64,000 nucleotides of DNA from Ulva prolifera (taxonomy: Eukaryota > Chlorophyta > Ulvophyceae > Ulvales > Ulvaceae), in assembly GCA_023078555.1 (NCBI GenBank), contig CM041202.1, positions 2,910,022 to 2,974,021 on the forward strand, read 5' to 3'. Under the pieces are notes generated by a model, which made no database searches, was not told where the DNA came from, and saw only the letters and a list, made by a program, of their open reading frames with translations. Shown here piece by piece: positions 45,134 to 58,239 of the stretch. Position numbers and translations under genes: made by a program. Each line of letters starts with the position of its first letter. Within the stretch, counting starts at the first letter, position 1.

Positions 45134-46878
45134 GATTCTCAACAGAAGTGCCAGGATCGAAAATTAACCGAGATTGCTCAAGCTGCAGAGAAGATCACGG
45201 ACCGGGTCCGCTCCGATTCACTGGGCATGTACGAACCCACGCTTATATGGATTGAGTGACGACACGATTTGTTGGATTATGGTGGTACACGGCTCGCAGG
45301 TGGGTTTGAAAGTTCTGCTTGCGCCAGGACACTTCGTTGCTCGATCTCAATCCCAGCGGCTCGTCTCGCAACGCACCTCATGCACCCACTCCCCACTCCC
45401 GCCACGTCAGTGATTGTGGTCGATGCGCAACTGGCAGGTCAACAAAGTAAAGCCTCGGCGCTGAATGGCCAACGCGCTTACAAGATGCGAATGCAATTTC
45501 ACTGTGAGGACTGCTCCCACACGATGCACTCGCCAGTTTGACCAGTGCGGCGTCTCGTGAACCCGCACGCTCGTGTACACTAATGTAGGCATGCTGCAGT
45601 TGGGACGTGCAAGCAAATATCAATGGGAAATCCCATCAATGCTGTACGTTATCGGGCTCGACGGCTCACCACTGGCCGCTGCTTGTGCAGATCTCTCTGC
45701 ACAGGCATCTGTGCCCTTTGACACACATGCCGCAAGTGGCAGCCTTGCGATGCCCTGAACCTTTGGCATGCGCTTGATAACATGTGGGCCACTGTCACAT
45801 TTGTGAACCGGGCAACATAGTGCTGCGAACCCTCTGTGCTTGCGGTGGTTGCAGCGCCATCTGGCATGGCACAAGCCTGCAGAGAGGCAGCAAGCAGTCC
45901 TCAATCATGTATTCTCCAGAGCTGAGATCTCAGATCCGGACTGCATGATCTTCTGCAATCTCCTTTTCATACATGCTACTGCTCTGCTGAGGAGCCGAGC
46001 TCTTCACGGGGACATGTGAAGGGTGGCCGTGACATCTTCACCAACTTGCGTTCGTTTGGTCGCTGTTCAAGGACTTGATGCTCCATTGTGAGACACCGAG
46101 TGCTTGCCAGTCCGCAAACAGCTGCACCGTGCATCACATGAACATGCAGCAGCACCCTGTGTCACAAGGGCAGAGCGGGAGGGGCGTGAGGCACTACAGC
46201 AACTGCACAGGGTCACAGAACGCCCAAGCCACACAGCCATGCCCTGTGTTAGCTCTCCGCAACGCACAGCTTCCTCGCCATTGCGCCTCTCTGCCCTCCC
46301 ACGCTCACCGCACCCTCGACCCCTGCAAGCTACGGCACCGCAATGCATGGGACTACCCTCTGCATCACCGCACTGCGCAGCATGTCGGGGAGTGCACTTC
46401 GGGGTCTGCTCGCGCTTGCTATGGCTGTGGCATGGGTGTGTTGCGCTGGCTTGGTGTTCATGCGATTGCGATGCTCACAGCGTTTGTGGTGCTGCCCGCC
46501 CCGCCCCCATTGCCACTGTATCACAGCACCGCACTGCAAGCTTGCCTGGAAGCTCCACCTCAGCATTGCATTGACTTACATGGACGCGGCATTCCACATC
46601 AGCCCGAATGTGTCTGCTGTTCGCCGTCTGCTCACTGCCGGCGTTGCGTATTGTGTTCATTCGCACAAACTTGCTCAGAATCCTCACGATACAGTGACGT
46701 GCACACGTGTCATGGTTGCACACGTGGTGCGTATGGTATGCAGGATACGGTGCGCTATCGCCGTAGTCACCGGCAAGCCAGATTGCCGCATGCATTGCAC
46801 AGACTGTGCGGCCATGCACGCACGCAAAAAAACCCCCGCGCCGGGCCACCCCACCCGGCACCACACGCGCCCCTCCTG
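45134..46878. other. Intergenic region between tandem TPR genes
   Basis: Lies between the 3' end of copy B and the start of copy A. The long plus-strand open frame here (46075-46935) is His/Cys/Ala-rich, has no family resemblance and overlaps the copy B terminus, so it is treated as incidental. No repeats marking the duplication edges were found. Confidence 0.4.
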
Positions 46879-49485
46879 CTAACTCTCCTCACCCTCCTCG
46901 CCGCCCAGCTTCGCAAGCGCAGCCTCCGCCGCTGAGTTCCCCGGCTGCAGCTCCAGGCAGCGGCGCAGCAGCGGCCGCGCGTCAGCGTGCCGCCCGAGCA
47001 GCCGGCACGCCTCCGCCTTGCGGAACAGCGCCTTGACGTTGTCTGGCTCCGTCGCGAGCACGGCATCACAGTCCGAGTACGCGTCGGCGGGGCGGTTGAG
47101 CTTGAGCAGCGCGAGGGCGCGGTTGTTGAGCGCGGCCGCACGCAGCGCGCCCTCCCCCGCGGCCGCGTTGTCGATCGCCTCCCCGTACAGATCCACCGCC
47201 GCTTGCAGCTTCTGCCCCTTGAACGCAATGTCCCCTTGCTCCTGCACGCATGGACATGATACGTGCCAAGCTTCAGCGCACGCACACCGAGCATCACATG
47301 GAAGTGTGCGAGTATTTCTGGGCCGAGTACAACGGCTACTGTGGCCACAGGCGGCCACCTGACCGCCAGGCTGCTGCTTTGTTTCTCATGATGCAGCACA
47401 TTCAACAGCTGCCCAGATGGTGTGGTGCCGGCAGAGGGCACCGTAGCAGTGGCGGAGGTGGGGCACCCGCGCCGCTTGCCCAGCTGCATGGACCACTTTT
47501 CTGAGGTCCATACTGAGCACGCCCGCCCTGCCAAACCATCGCATCGACATGGCACCCTCCCGCAGGGCCGTAAGCACTGTGCAGGCATCCGCCACACTGC
47601 CACTCGCCGCACGCTCCAGCCACCAACATCAGTGGTCCATTCCAGACGCCGCCGGCGCCCCCGACTGTCGGCCCGCAGCGCTGTCTCCAAACAAGCTGAT
47701 AATTAGCATGTTGGATTGGACTGATTAGTTCACGGATCACCAAGTGAGATATTGTATGTATTGACTGTGCGCCAATCTGGTGTATGTGCAGTGTAAACCG
47801 CAGCCCTAGCTGGCAGTGCTGCGCCGCACACCTTGGCGGCCTCGGTCGCGGTGAGCTCCTTAACTGTCGCCTTCGGCGGCGCGGCCTTCCCGGCCTGCGC
47901 CTTGCGCTCGGCCTCCATGCGTTGCAGCACCGCCGCCGGCGCCTCCCCCCGCGCCTTGTCCCGCATCTGCTGCGCCGCCTTGGCCACCCACGCCGCGCTG
48001 CTCGAGAGGTCGGCGAGGCCGAAGTCGAGGCGCCGGAAGTCGTCCTCGTTGTCAAAGATGCGCCCGACCCACGCGTCGCCGTGCACCTGCAGCAGTGCCT
48101 CTCGAAAAACACGTGTATGCATGTATGCAGCATAGACACGGTCACACGAGAGCTCGCAACCTGCCACGCTGTGTGGGGCCCCAGCTCAGCAGGATGCATA
48201 AGTCATGTGTGCATGCATGCGATGTGGCACGGGCGGCACGCTGACCAGCAGACGCTGCGGAGCAGCGCGGGTCATGTCGCCGGCGCCTGGCAGGGGCTGC
48301 AGACGGGGAGGCACGGGAAGGAGGGGGGGGGAGGGTGTGGTGGAGGTGGCGCCACACCTCGACGACGTGGCCGCAGGTGCGGCAGATGCCGGTGGCGCGG
48401 ACGTTGATGGGCAGGTTCTTGATGGAGCCGGTGTCGTCGACGTAGAGGTTGACGCCGATGTAGTCGTTCGCTCGGCTGTTGACCAGCAGCGGCACGGACT
48501 CCACCAGCTGCATGTGCTCTGCATACAGCGGGGCCGCATTCCGCGTGGCTCGCGCGACCTGTCGATTCTGGCAGGAACAGGCCTGCCCTGCTGATACAGA
48601 GCCAGAGGATGCAGAGGCAGTGGTTCGGGCACGAGCGCCGGAGGTGAAGCCGCGAGTGTGAAGGTTGTCAGCACGACAGGGCTGGGAGTGAGTGCGTGAT
48701 TCGGGGGCATGAAAAAGAGGCCGGGGGTGGCGTGGGGTGCGTGCGCGGGCCGCCGGGGCGGTTTGATGCAGCGGGCCACTGCCGATCGCATGTGGCAGCC
48801 CGTATGTGCAGTTGTACGACGAACGCCTTCTAAGGGTGGACATATGTGAGCACCGCTGGCGGCAGACTGTCTCATCTTGCCGCAGCTGCTTCCCATCTGC
48901 GGAGTACTCCGGCACATGGGCACCAGCTGCTGCGGTAAGCTCTGTGCTAATTGTTGGAAATAAGCTTGAGCTGCACAGGTGTGTGCGGGAAGGTGCACTG
49001 CTAACACGTCTGAGTCAGGCATGTACGGGTTCAGACATATTGGCATGCAAGGAAGCTCTTGCAGGCTGTGTGTGGCCATGGTTCCATGGCAACGCCATGC
49101 ACAGGGCATCAGAACGCCAGAAACACACCAGTCGCCTGCAGGAGCTCGTCGGGAATTTTCGTTCCTTTGGGGACGTGTTGCATCATCGCCTGTCGTCGGG
49201 CAGCTGCGTATGCCTGTGTCTGTGAGCCTGGAGAAGGGCTGAGGTGCTTCTTGATCTCGTCCATCAGGCACTCAACCTCTTTTCCCGGAGGTATACTCAT
49301 GGTCAGCTCAGCTATCTCTTGACTCCTGCATGCGAGACGTACTGCGTCGTGTCGGAGGCAGTGCACAGATCGCCAGCAGGTGCCGCGGCAGGCTGCACAG
49401 CCGGAACGCACGTATCCGCGGGGATGTGGACATAAGTGAATTGAGCCGGCGGTGCTGCTTGTTGAGATAGACGTTGGTCCGCCAT
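46879..49485 (-). CDS. TPR protein with novel N-terminal domain, tandem copy B
   Basis: Minus-strand exons 49485-49412, 49325-49129, 48518-48358, 48086-47832 and 47241-46879 join to 349 residues. It starts MADQRLSQQAAPPAQ, then FTYVHIPADT; MSIPPGKEVECLMDEIKKHL; VPKGTKIPDELLQATEH; LVESVPLLVNSRANDYIGVN; INVRATGICRTCGHVVE; VHGDAWVGRIFDNEDDFRRL; and a TPR region EQGDIAFKGQKLQAAVDLYG, AYSDCDAVLATEPDNVKALF, LLRRCLELQPGNSAAEAAL. The third exon is exactly as long as in copy A (161 bases). Copy B keeps a better-formed linker and a longer start than copy A, so it is probably the more ancestral version. The gene is divergent from the AT-hook gene. Function is unknown; a co-chaperone or scaffold role is only suggested by the TPRs. 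Confidence 0.8.
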
Positions 49486-49978
49486 TTTTGTCTTTTGACC
49501 TGAAAGTCTACGATGAACTATTCCGCTTTGCAGCTTCGGTAGCTCTGCATTCTGGAAGGATGGTGCAGTTGCTTACAAGGCTCTTCCGGACAGGTGCATG
49601 CGACGCCTCACACTATACGTGTGACTACATCTTCATCAAGTTCTATCGCGAACGCAGGCCTGCTTTAGACTAGCTCCCAGCGCTGCGTGTCACAGCCGGG
49701 CGTCAGCGCATGGAGCAGGCAGCGCTTGTAGTCACTAATCAAACACACAACCCTTCTCGCGACACGGCACACCCCAGACCATCTCTGTCCAGGAATGCCA
49801 AAGTGCCCTGAAATACAATCAAAGTGAAGAGGCCTGGTTCTCGTGGAGGTAGGAATGCATTAAATTCTGGCTGTGAATGGTGTGGACCGGCGTACTGGTC
49901 GCCATGGGCACCCAAAGTATGTAAACACATTGAACTGCATCAAAAGTCTGTTGAAAATGCTGTTCTGAGGCCCTGGCC
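49486..49978. promoter_or_regulatory. Probable bidirectional promoter region
   Basis: The 493 bases separate the divergent starts of TPR gene B (49485, minus) and the AT-hook gene (49979, plus). A short plus-strand frame at 49452-49673 overlaps the start of copy B and is not supported. No specific motif was recognised. Confidence 0.4.
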
Positions 49979-52900
49979 ATGGTCGGGAAGAAGAAAGCCC
50001 CCGATGACGACCTGAATCACTGGAGGACCGAAGGAAACAAATTAAGCGGTTACACGGTCTCCATAGAAGATCGCGACAAACGCGTCGAACAAGGAGTTGT
50101 CATCGCCGTTGCGCGACGCAAGGATCCGCTCGCACAGGTGAGCTAAGCTGCGGGTCATTTGATCTCTCGTTCTGACGATGTTGTCTCACGACCCGCCTGT
50201 GCGCAGGACGGACGCGAGGATGTGTACTATCGTGTATTCGATCTTACAGAGAACTTGATCAAAGCCTTCAAAGTACGTGATGCAACTGTGACCGTGGATC
50301 ACACCGCGCAGAGGACCAACACCAAAGCAGTGCGCATCGATCGTCGCTCATCGGCACGCCTTGCGTTACCACAAGGGCATGACTGCTACCTGTCACCCAT
50401 CCATATTATTCTGCACAAAGTATAGTTCACAGACTGGTGGTATCGCCAACCTGAGCTTATGCATCGCGCAGGAACGGTACGCCTTTGAGAAGAGTGTGGC
50501 GTTGTATGGTGGCGACAAGTTTGGGAAACAGGCTCTGAGCAATGGTGATCTTGATGGCGCGGAAATTAAGATTTGGCGCGAGGTGGAGGGCCAGTGGTGC
50601 GACCCATGCCAGTAGGGCGCAAGTGTTTACGCGTCTGGCGTGTGTCCCAGCTGCCTTGACCACCCATTGCAATTGATGCTCGTTCAGAGTGTGTACTTGC
50701 TGCAGGTTTGAAGGGGTGGTGGCTGACCTGATCCAGCATGGCCAGACGATACACACGTTCACGTACACCTGCACGGTCTTATGCAAGAACGGAGTACAGA
50801 TCCCAAACATACCGCTGTGTGAGTCAGCCTGGGAGCTGATCGTGGACGAAGCCAACAAGCCCACCGAGACAGGTGGTTCCGGTGATGACAGCCGCGCCAA
50901 GCGCAGGCGCAAGCGCGTCGACGTGCCGAACGCTCTCGGGATATTCGAAGGAAACATCAAACCGATGACGGTGAGTGGTCGGCGTAACCAGGTGGCTCTC
51001 GGAAAGCCAAGAGTGGCGAAAGGTCAGCAAGGCAGTGCCCGTAGGGGCAGGCAGAGCATGCCCAGCCGTCCTTCGAGCGCAGCCTCCGGCGATGGGGCTG
51101 AGCCATCAGGCTATCGTAGGGGCAGGCGCAGAGCGTCCGCTGCAGACACACCCGCCTTTCGGGGCCGTCCGAGCGCCCGTGGTCGCAAAGCCGCACCGGC
51201 CGCTGCCCGGCGTGGCCGCAGCGGCGCCCGGCCAGCATCTCACTCAGGTGAGCCTGATTCCGTGAAGGAGGAAGGTGCCGACGATGACAGTGATGCTCCC
51301 TTCGGCGATGCTGAAGATGACGCCAGTTCCTCTCACCATACCCCTGCTTCTGCTGCAGGCCAGGAGGGCTCTCGGTCCCAAGGATCAGCGTCTGCGCAGT
51401 CCGCTTCCGCCTCTCAAAAAGCGCCTCCTGAGTCCGAATCAGAATCCGACGTCGAGGACGCAGACGCGCCCACAGATGAACCAGTTCAGCGGAATAAATC
51501 TAAGCCAGGCCGCGGGCGTGGGCGCGGTGCGGCTAGGGGTGGCAAACGTTCAGGCGCTGCAGTCCGCAGGCGCACACGTGTTTCCACCGGCGATCCACCT
51601 GCTGACGACGCCACCGAGCATACGGCTGGAGCCGGTGATGGCCACCGGCGAGGAGCCCTGAAGCGGCGACGGGACACGCAGTCCCCCGCCGCCCCTGCCT
51701 CGGAGGCCCCTGTCACTGCGCCACGGGACGCCGTAGCTACGCCTGACGCGCCGCGGGGCGGCCAAAAAGCGCAGAAGCGGAGCCGCCGAGAGGCTGCTGC
51801 CGACGACGACCAGCTCGCTTCAGCTCCGGACGTGCTGACACCGGGTGCTCGCGGACGCATCCCGACCAAGCCGCAGCCGATTGACGCTCGCACATCGCGA
51901 CCGGCGGGGGCACCCGAGCAGGAGTCCCCGAGTGCAGAGCGGCCTGCCGCTGACGCGCGCGCATCGCACAGCACCGGTGGCGGCGCCGGCAAGCGCATGC
52001 GCCAGGGATCCCCCCATGCCGTGGCAGACGCTGCCGCTGCGGGGGCCGTCAGCACCGCCGCCGCCGACGAACACGCGGGCGAAGGCGGAACCGCCTCGCA
52101 GCCCTCCGGTTGCGGCGCCAGCGCCATGTCGGAAGATGAAAGGCGTGGCGATGCCGGCGGGGGTGACTCTGCTGCGGGCGATGCTGGGGAAGCAGAGGCC
52201 GAGGAGAGCGCGGAGGGACGCCATGGTTCGGCACAGGGGCAGGTGCCGGCGGCGTCGGAGGATGCACATGCCGCGGCTGCCTCGCATGGTAAGGGTGCTG
52301 CCGCGAGTGAGGTCACGCACAGCGAAGTGACGAAGGACAGCGCTGCAGTCGGCAGTCGCGGCGCGCACCTGCGCGTCCCAGGGCTGCCGATGCCCGTCGT
52401 CAGCGCCCCGGCGCACGGTGATGTGGGGATCCTCTCCACGCGGCCGGTCAGCCACGCGGACACTGCCGGCACCGCGTCGGGCGATGTGAACGGGGAGCTC
52501 GATTGGGCGTCCGGGGCCGGAGGTGAGCACGGCACGGAGGCCGGGCCCGTCGGCGCAGAAGATGCTGATGAGCCATCACACGGGTCCGGCGGCGCCATGG
52601 AGGCGGCCGATGCCGCGGCCGACGAGGGCGGGGTCAATGCGGAGGAGGCGGGGGGGGTGGAGGCCCTGGGCCGTGGGGCGCGGCAGGCAGCGTGGCGGGA
52701 GGCGAAGAAGACTGCGGCTGAGATGGACGAGGCAGAGCTGGCGGCGGAGGGTGCTGCGGCCGAGCGGGCGCCGTCTGACCGTGCGTGCCATCTTCCTTGC
52801 GGCTTCCCTGCCGATGCATGCCTGCACTTGTGGAGGGCCGGGCCGCGCCACCGCCTGCGGTGTGGCGGTTCTCTTGTGTTCTCAATCTGCAATCTACATG

Positions 52901-55900
52901 ACTGCGGCGTTCGGCCACCGAGTAGAGCGGCAGCGCTGTGTGGCGGAGATCGGGGTGCATGCCTGTTTGGGGGGGTGGGGCTGGCACTCGGCTCTGCCGT
53001 GTGCTGCATCGAGGAGCAGCTTGGGGATTGCCGTGTGGCGCTGACGGGGCTGCTCTGCCCCTCTATGCGGAGGCTTGCGTGGTGCCCTGCTGTGCTGGTG
53101 TGCACTGATGCGGCAGTCTGCATTCCCAAGAAGGCTTGTGCATGCATGTTGAAGAACAGTTGCGTGCGTTGAGTGCGAAGTGCATTTGCAGAGACGCGAT
53201 CCACGAAAAAGCGGCGGGGCAGGCCCCCCGGGCGCCCGGCAGCGGGGGAGCGAACGCCAGGTAGCAAGCAACGCGGCGCTCGAGCCGCCGATGAGGCCGG
53301 AGCTGAGCAGCCTGAGGCCGACCCGGCACCAGTGGCATCTGCCGGCCCCCCAGATGCCGCCCTGGATGCCGAGGAGGCGGCAAGAGCATCTGCGGAGGTG
53401 TCTGCTGAGGACCAAGCGAACGCGGGCGCCACGGCAGAGCCTGATGCGGGTATGGACGGCAGCATGCCTGCAGAGGGGGGCCTGGGCAGGCCCCCTACGA
53501 CTGCGCTGCTGGACAGCGAGGGTCTGCAAGGGCCGGATGCCACAGTGGAAGAGGGCACCCACGCGTGGGCGGAGGCGCCCGCCTCTGCGGGCCATCGAGC
53601 CCTTGGCAGCAGTGGGGACCAGCAGGGGGCGGGGGGAGATGGGATGGACGCATATGGCACTGAGGATGTGGCCGAGGTTGCGGAGAGTGAGGAGCAGATG
53701 CTGCCCCGGAAGCGGCAGAAGCGGCCGATCAAGGGCAAGGTGAGCTCCTCGGCGTGTGCACGCCCCACCGCTGCAGATGCCGGGTGTCGCACCGGCTGCA
53801 TCAGGTGCACACCCATGTCATGAGCAGCCCCTGCCGCTGGCGCGGTCCCGCTCACGTCTGGCGCGCTCTTGCCAGCCAGCGACATGCATGCATGTAAGCA
53901 CACGCTGTGGCCTGGGTTCCGGTGTGTCGCCGGTGTGCATACCTCATGGGCAGCGGCGTGCAGGTGATGCCTCAGCCCCCGGTCGCTCTGAGCTCCCCGA
54001 CTCATGGCTCCCCTGGCGAGGCGTCGAGCGAGGGCGGGCGGGCCGCGGCGCGGCGGCCGCTGCACTCGCAGGCTGCCACCGTGTCGCGGCTGCGCAAAGC
54101 GCCGGCCTTTGCCGCCAAAGGCGCCGGCAAGCAGCCCAGCGCCGCGCCACCATCCGGGCGGCGGGGGGGCCGCGGCCTCGCGCAGGTGGAGGTGGCGCGC
54201 TCCGCACCTCGCTCGCAGCCGCAGCCGGCAAAGCCGCCGTCGCAATCGCGGCCACAGGCGGCCGCAAGCTTGCGTCGCAGTCTCGGCCCACAGAGCCTCG
54301 TCGCGCCATCAGCTGCCCTGAAGCCAAACCCCTTTGTGCGCACACGCCCAGGCGGGGGTGCGCAGGGCGGTGGATCTGTAGACGACCGGAACGGCGCTGG
54401 GGGCGGCGCGGCAGCGCCCCGCTCCCCGGAGTCGCCGCCGTCACTCCTGCCGCCGACCTCAGGCGCGGTGGCGCTGGAGGACTCGGCTATGTGCGGCGCA
54501 GAAGACCAGTTTCAGGACCTGGAGGTGTCGCCGCGGGAGGGCACGTCCCCGGGCGCTGAGGTGGAACACGGCACGAAAGCCGCCCAGGTGGCTGACACGC
54601 TCGCGGAAGCTGCGGCTGTCGGGGCGGAGGCCGTGGCCGCAGCGGTCACCGCTCTGGTGCACCCCACCGACCCTGTGCTTGAGGAGTCTGCGCTGGGTAT
54701 GGATCGCGACGCAGCTCAGGCAGAGCGGGTCGCACCCGCCGATTTCGCGCTGGCTGCGCAGCACGTCGCCACCAACGCCGTGGCAGCTGCTGAGCAGGCG
54801 GTGCACGCGGCGCTTGGGGAGCACATGCATGACCGTCCAGCCGGGGTGGCGGAAGTCGGGCGCGAGGCGGCGCTGGAGGCGGCCGCAGCCGCCGCTGATG
54901 CAGATGCTGACGGCGGGGGCACCGGGATGCTGGGTGAGCCGTGGCCGCCGCCGCTGCCCACCGCTGACAAGCGCTGCGGCGCTACCGCTGTAGCAGATGT
55001 TCAAGAAGTCCCCGTCCTTACACAGCAGCACACCGTTCAATCGCCGATGCCCTCGGCGGGCGCCCTGCAGCGGCCGGGCGCCCCTGCGCACCCGGACAAC
55101 GCGGCGGCGCGGGATGTGCCGTCTGCCGGCGCGGCCGCCCTGGAGCGGCGGCACAGTGGCTCTCCAGACGCGGAGCCCTCGGTGCACCGCGGCGGAGGCG
55201 GGGCGGCGGATGCGCGTGACACGCCCGCCGCGCCGTCCGCGTCTGGCTCGCAGCCCCACGCAGAGAAGGCATCAGGCTACTGGAGTTCTGGGATCTTGGG
55301 CGGTCTCCGGAATTTGGTCCCCGGTCTCGGCAGGCGCACGCCGTCGTCCCGCGCGAACTCGGCCGCAGCACCCCCAGCCACCGCCGCTGCGGCGCCGGAT
55401 GCTGAGCGCCCTGTTGATTCACACGCCTGGGATGCCGCGCCGCCGGGAGCCACGGCCGAGGTGGGTCCCGCGTCCAGTGGTGGCCGTTCTCATGAGGAAG
55501 CGGCAGCGGCTCCGGTAGCAGAGGACGTAGCTGCGCAGCCGGACGTGGGCACGGGCAGCCCGGCCGGTGTGGTGCCTGCCAACGGCGGTGTAGATGTCGA
55601 GCCTGACGTGGCTGCGCGGGATGAAGCGATGGCTGGGAGTGAGACGGAAGACAGTGCTCCGTTCCCGGCGGACGTTGCGGTCGAGGGCCGTGTGGAGGTC
55701 GACTCGGCAGAGGCTGGAGACAGAAGTGACACGGCTGCGCCACTCGACAGCGAGATGCGAGGTGCTGTCCCCCAGCATGAGTCCATGCAGCCGCTGTTCG
55801 GCCGCACTGCTGACGGCATGATATGTGTGTATGTGACTGTGCCGCAGGGCTCCAGAGCGGCCCCTTGCCAGTTCCAAGGATGTATGTTTGAACCATCCAG

Positions 55901-58239
55901 CTGCAGCCCGGCGTTTGTGTTTCCAGACAGTGCTTCTGGCAACGTTCATGCCTTCAGAGTACTGTGTGCCTCATCGCTCATTGCCCGAGGTCAGTGGGCC
56001 GTGCCAGATGCATGCTGCATCGCGCTGACAAGGATGCTGACACGTGCTGGCTGCCATTGTAGACGCCCCACGCACCGAGGAGGAGAGTCCGCGCGGGGGC
56101 CCGATGCAGGACATCGGCCACGTGCGGCCGCTCAATGGCAACGGCACCAAGCTCCTCGATTCCCCACCGCCATCGCCCGTGGCGCAGCACGACCACGCCG
56201 GCAAGGGTCTGCGCCCGAATGACCCGATCGCGGACGACCCCACGGCAGACGACGCGATCGTCGGCGTGCCCTCGGAGGAGATGCCGCCGCTTGTGGGAAT
56301 GCTCGATCAGCCGGCAGACATGGAGGTGGATGACCAGGCCGCGCTTGACTCGATCGACGGGCTGTCGTGCTCGCCGCGGCCGCAGGCGACCGGCAGCAGG
56401 GACGCGCTAGGAGTTTTTGCGCAAGCCGACGCGGCGGCCGGCGGCGGCGGCGGGGTGGGGCTTGTGGCGGCCACGTCGCTCGACCTGCTGCGGGAGACCG
56501 TCTCCAACGGCGCAGGGGCCCAGGTGCAGCAGCGTGTGAGCGCACCGGCGGCTGCCGGAGACGGCGCCGACGCGGCACCAGGAGCAGTGGCACCCGCGGG
56601 TGGTGCAGCTGGCGCAGCCGATGGCGCGGCGCTGCCGGCGATCCGTGCGAAACGGACAGCCCGGGCGATGCCGCCGCCTGTGACGGCGCCGCTGCCGCCG
56701 GCGACGGTGCCGCCGCGCGGCAGCCGGAAGTCAAGGCTGAAGGTCGTGCGCGGCAAGAAAGGCGACGGCGCGGCGCCGAGCGCTGGCCGCAACTCGGCCC
56801 AGCCGAACGAGGGCGGCACCAGCAGCTCTGCCCACTTCATCTGCACTGAGGGGGGTGGCCCTTGCTCCGGCATGGTGTGCCCTTCCACGCCCCCATGTGC
56901 AGTCTGTATGTACCAGATCTTCCCTCATGCATCGCTCCATGTCTCACTCGGCGCGCGTCGCCAACCCCCATTGTAGTGGTCTACATCCTCCGAGTGAACC
57001 TGCGCTGGTCTGTACCCTCCGGTGATGACACCACACCATGCATGGGGCCGTGGGGTGCAGGAACGGCTGGCGCCGCTGTCGGATCCACGCAAACTCATCC
57101 CCGACGACCAGGCGATGGGCCAGCGCATCGGCCTCGGCACGACGCCCGCCGGGCCGGCGCTGGTGTGGGAGGTCGACATTGACAATGTGGGAGACTTCAG
57201 CAGCAGCCTCCAGGTGCGCTCGCGTCCTCACGGCCCAGCTCCCGTTCTGGCCGGAGTGCCGCTCCTAGCCCAGGCTCACACTTGCGTCCCTGGAACACGG
57301 TTCTGGAACGTTTGGCGCAATATGCATGCAGGGCTTTCGTGCCTCCACTCGCTGCCATGAATGAAAGGCTGCCCAGGTTTTGTTGCACCAGACAGCACTC
57401 AGCCTTGACATGCACTCGGGGGGTTTCTGCCCGGCGAGCACACCGTACGGACCCCAGGGTGAAGGCGGTCGTTTGCGCAGGTGGCAAGTGGCGAGAGGGG
57501 CGCGCAGCTGCTCATGCGTCGGACGGGGGCCAGCGCGCCGCAGGAGGAGGAGGCAGCGAAGGAGCCGTACCGCGGCAACAACGGCGCCGTCGTGCCGTGC
57601 GGCCCGGCGCCCACGCAGGACGACATCCTCCGAGCCGAGTGCGGTCCCTGCTCTGTTCTAACGGCGGCTCTCTTTCTCGCCGGGCCCTGTTGTTTCTGTG
57701 GGATTGGGAGGTTGATCTGTGCCCCCAGGCACGGTGATGGCGGCAGTCGGCATAGGACAAAGACCGCACGGGCGGCCGTGGTCGCATGCATGTGGATGCA
57801 GCGTGGCGTGCTGCAGCTCACCACGCATGCGCGAGTATCGGTACTGTCCCCCGGATGCGGCAGGAGGTCTCCGCCGATACACTTTTGCATGCAAGCGCTG
57901 CACCGGTCAAATCACGAGTCGTGCGCAGGCGGCGGTGTGCTAGTGTGCTGGTCGCGTGGGACAGCCTGCCGTGTGCATATTGGCGTGCTGTCCTCCGTGT
58001 GCTGGTAGGGGTTAGGGGTTAGGGCGCTTGGTAAGCTTGGTAAGGGGGGTGTGTGGGAGCATGCGCTTACGGGGGCTGTGGGGTGCAGGCAGGTCGCGTA
58101 CACTATGCTGGCGCCGGCGGGCATGAAGCTCGAGACGATCGCGTCCGGCGGCGTCCGCGCCGAGGCGACGCCGGCCCCCGGCATCGCCCGCCTCACCTTC
58201 CGCCTCCGCGACGGCAGCTCCCTGCCCCCGACAACGTGA
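49979..58239 (+). CDS. Large disordered AT-hook, probably chromatin-associated protein
   Basis: Exons 49979-50137, 50207-50272, 50472-50596, 50706-52780, 53192-53739, 53964-55761, 56063-56874, 57061-57213, 57481-57638 and 58089-58239 join to about 2,014 residues. The first about 150 residues are folded: SGYTVSIEDRDKRVEQGVV, then EIKIWREVEGQW and FEGVVADLIQHGQTIHTF, which looks like a Tudor/agenet-type barrel (inference). A GTGAGT at 50971 could mark another intron. A basic cluster AKRRRKRVDVP follows. The middle about 1,500 residues are Ala/Gly/Ser/Pro/Glu-rich and disordered, with an AT-hook KKRRGRPPGRP at the start of exon 5 and a nuclear signal PRKRQKRPIKGK at its end. The last three exons encode a better ordered region (IGLGTTPAGPALVWEVDI, VAYTMLAPAGMKLETI). 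Exons 6-7 junctions are the least certain. Nuclear, DNA-binding role inferred. Confidence 0.65.
58006..58024 (+). repeat. Short telomere-like run
   Basis: TAGGGG, TTAGGGG and TTAGGG follow one another within the last intron of the AT-hook gene. Three units are too few to imply a former chromosome end. Confidence 0.5.

Noticed and set aside
46075..46935. 286-residue plus-strand open frame
   Set aside because: His/Cys-rich with no motif, overlaps the conserved 3' end of TPR copy B in antisense.
51486..54245. 919-residue minus-strand open frame
   Set aside because: Antisense to the AT-hook gene, whose GC-rich third positions remove stop codons on the other strand; the product is Ser/Ala/Pro-rich without motifs.
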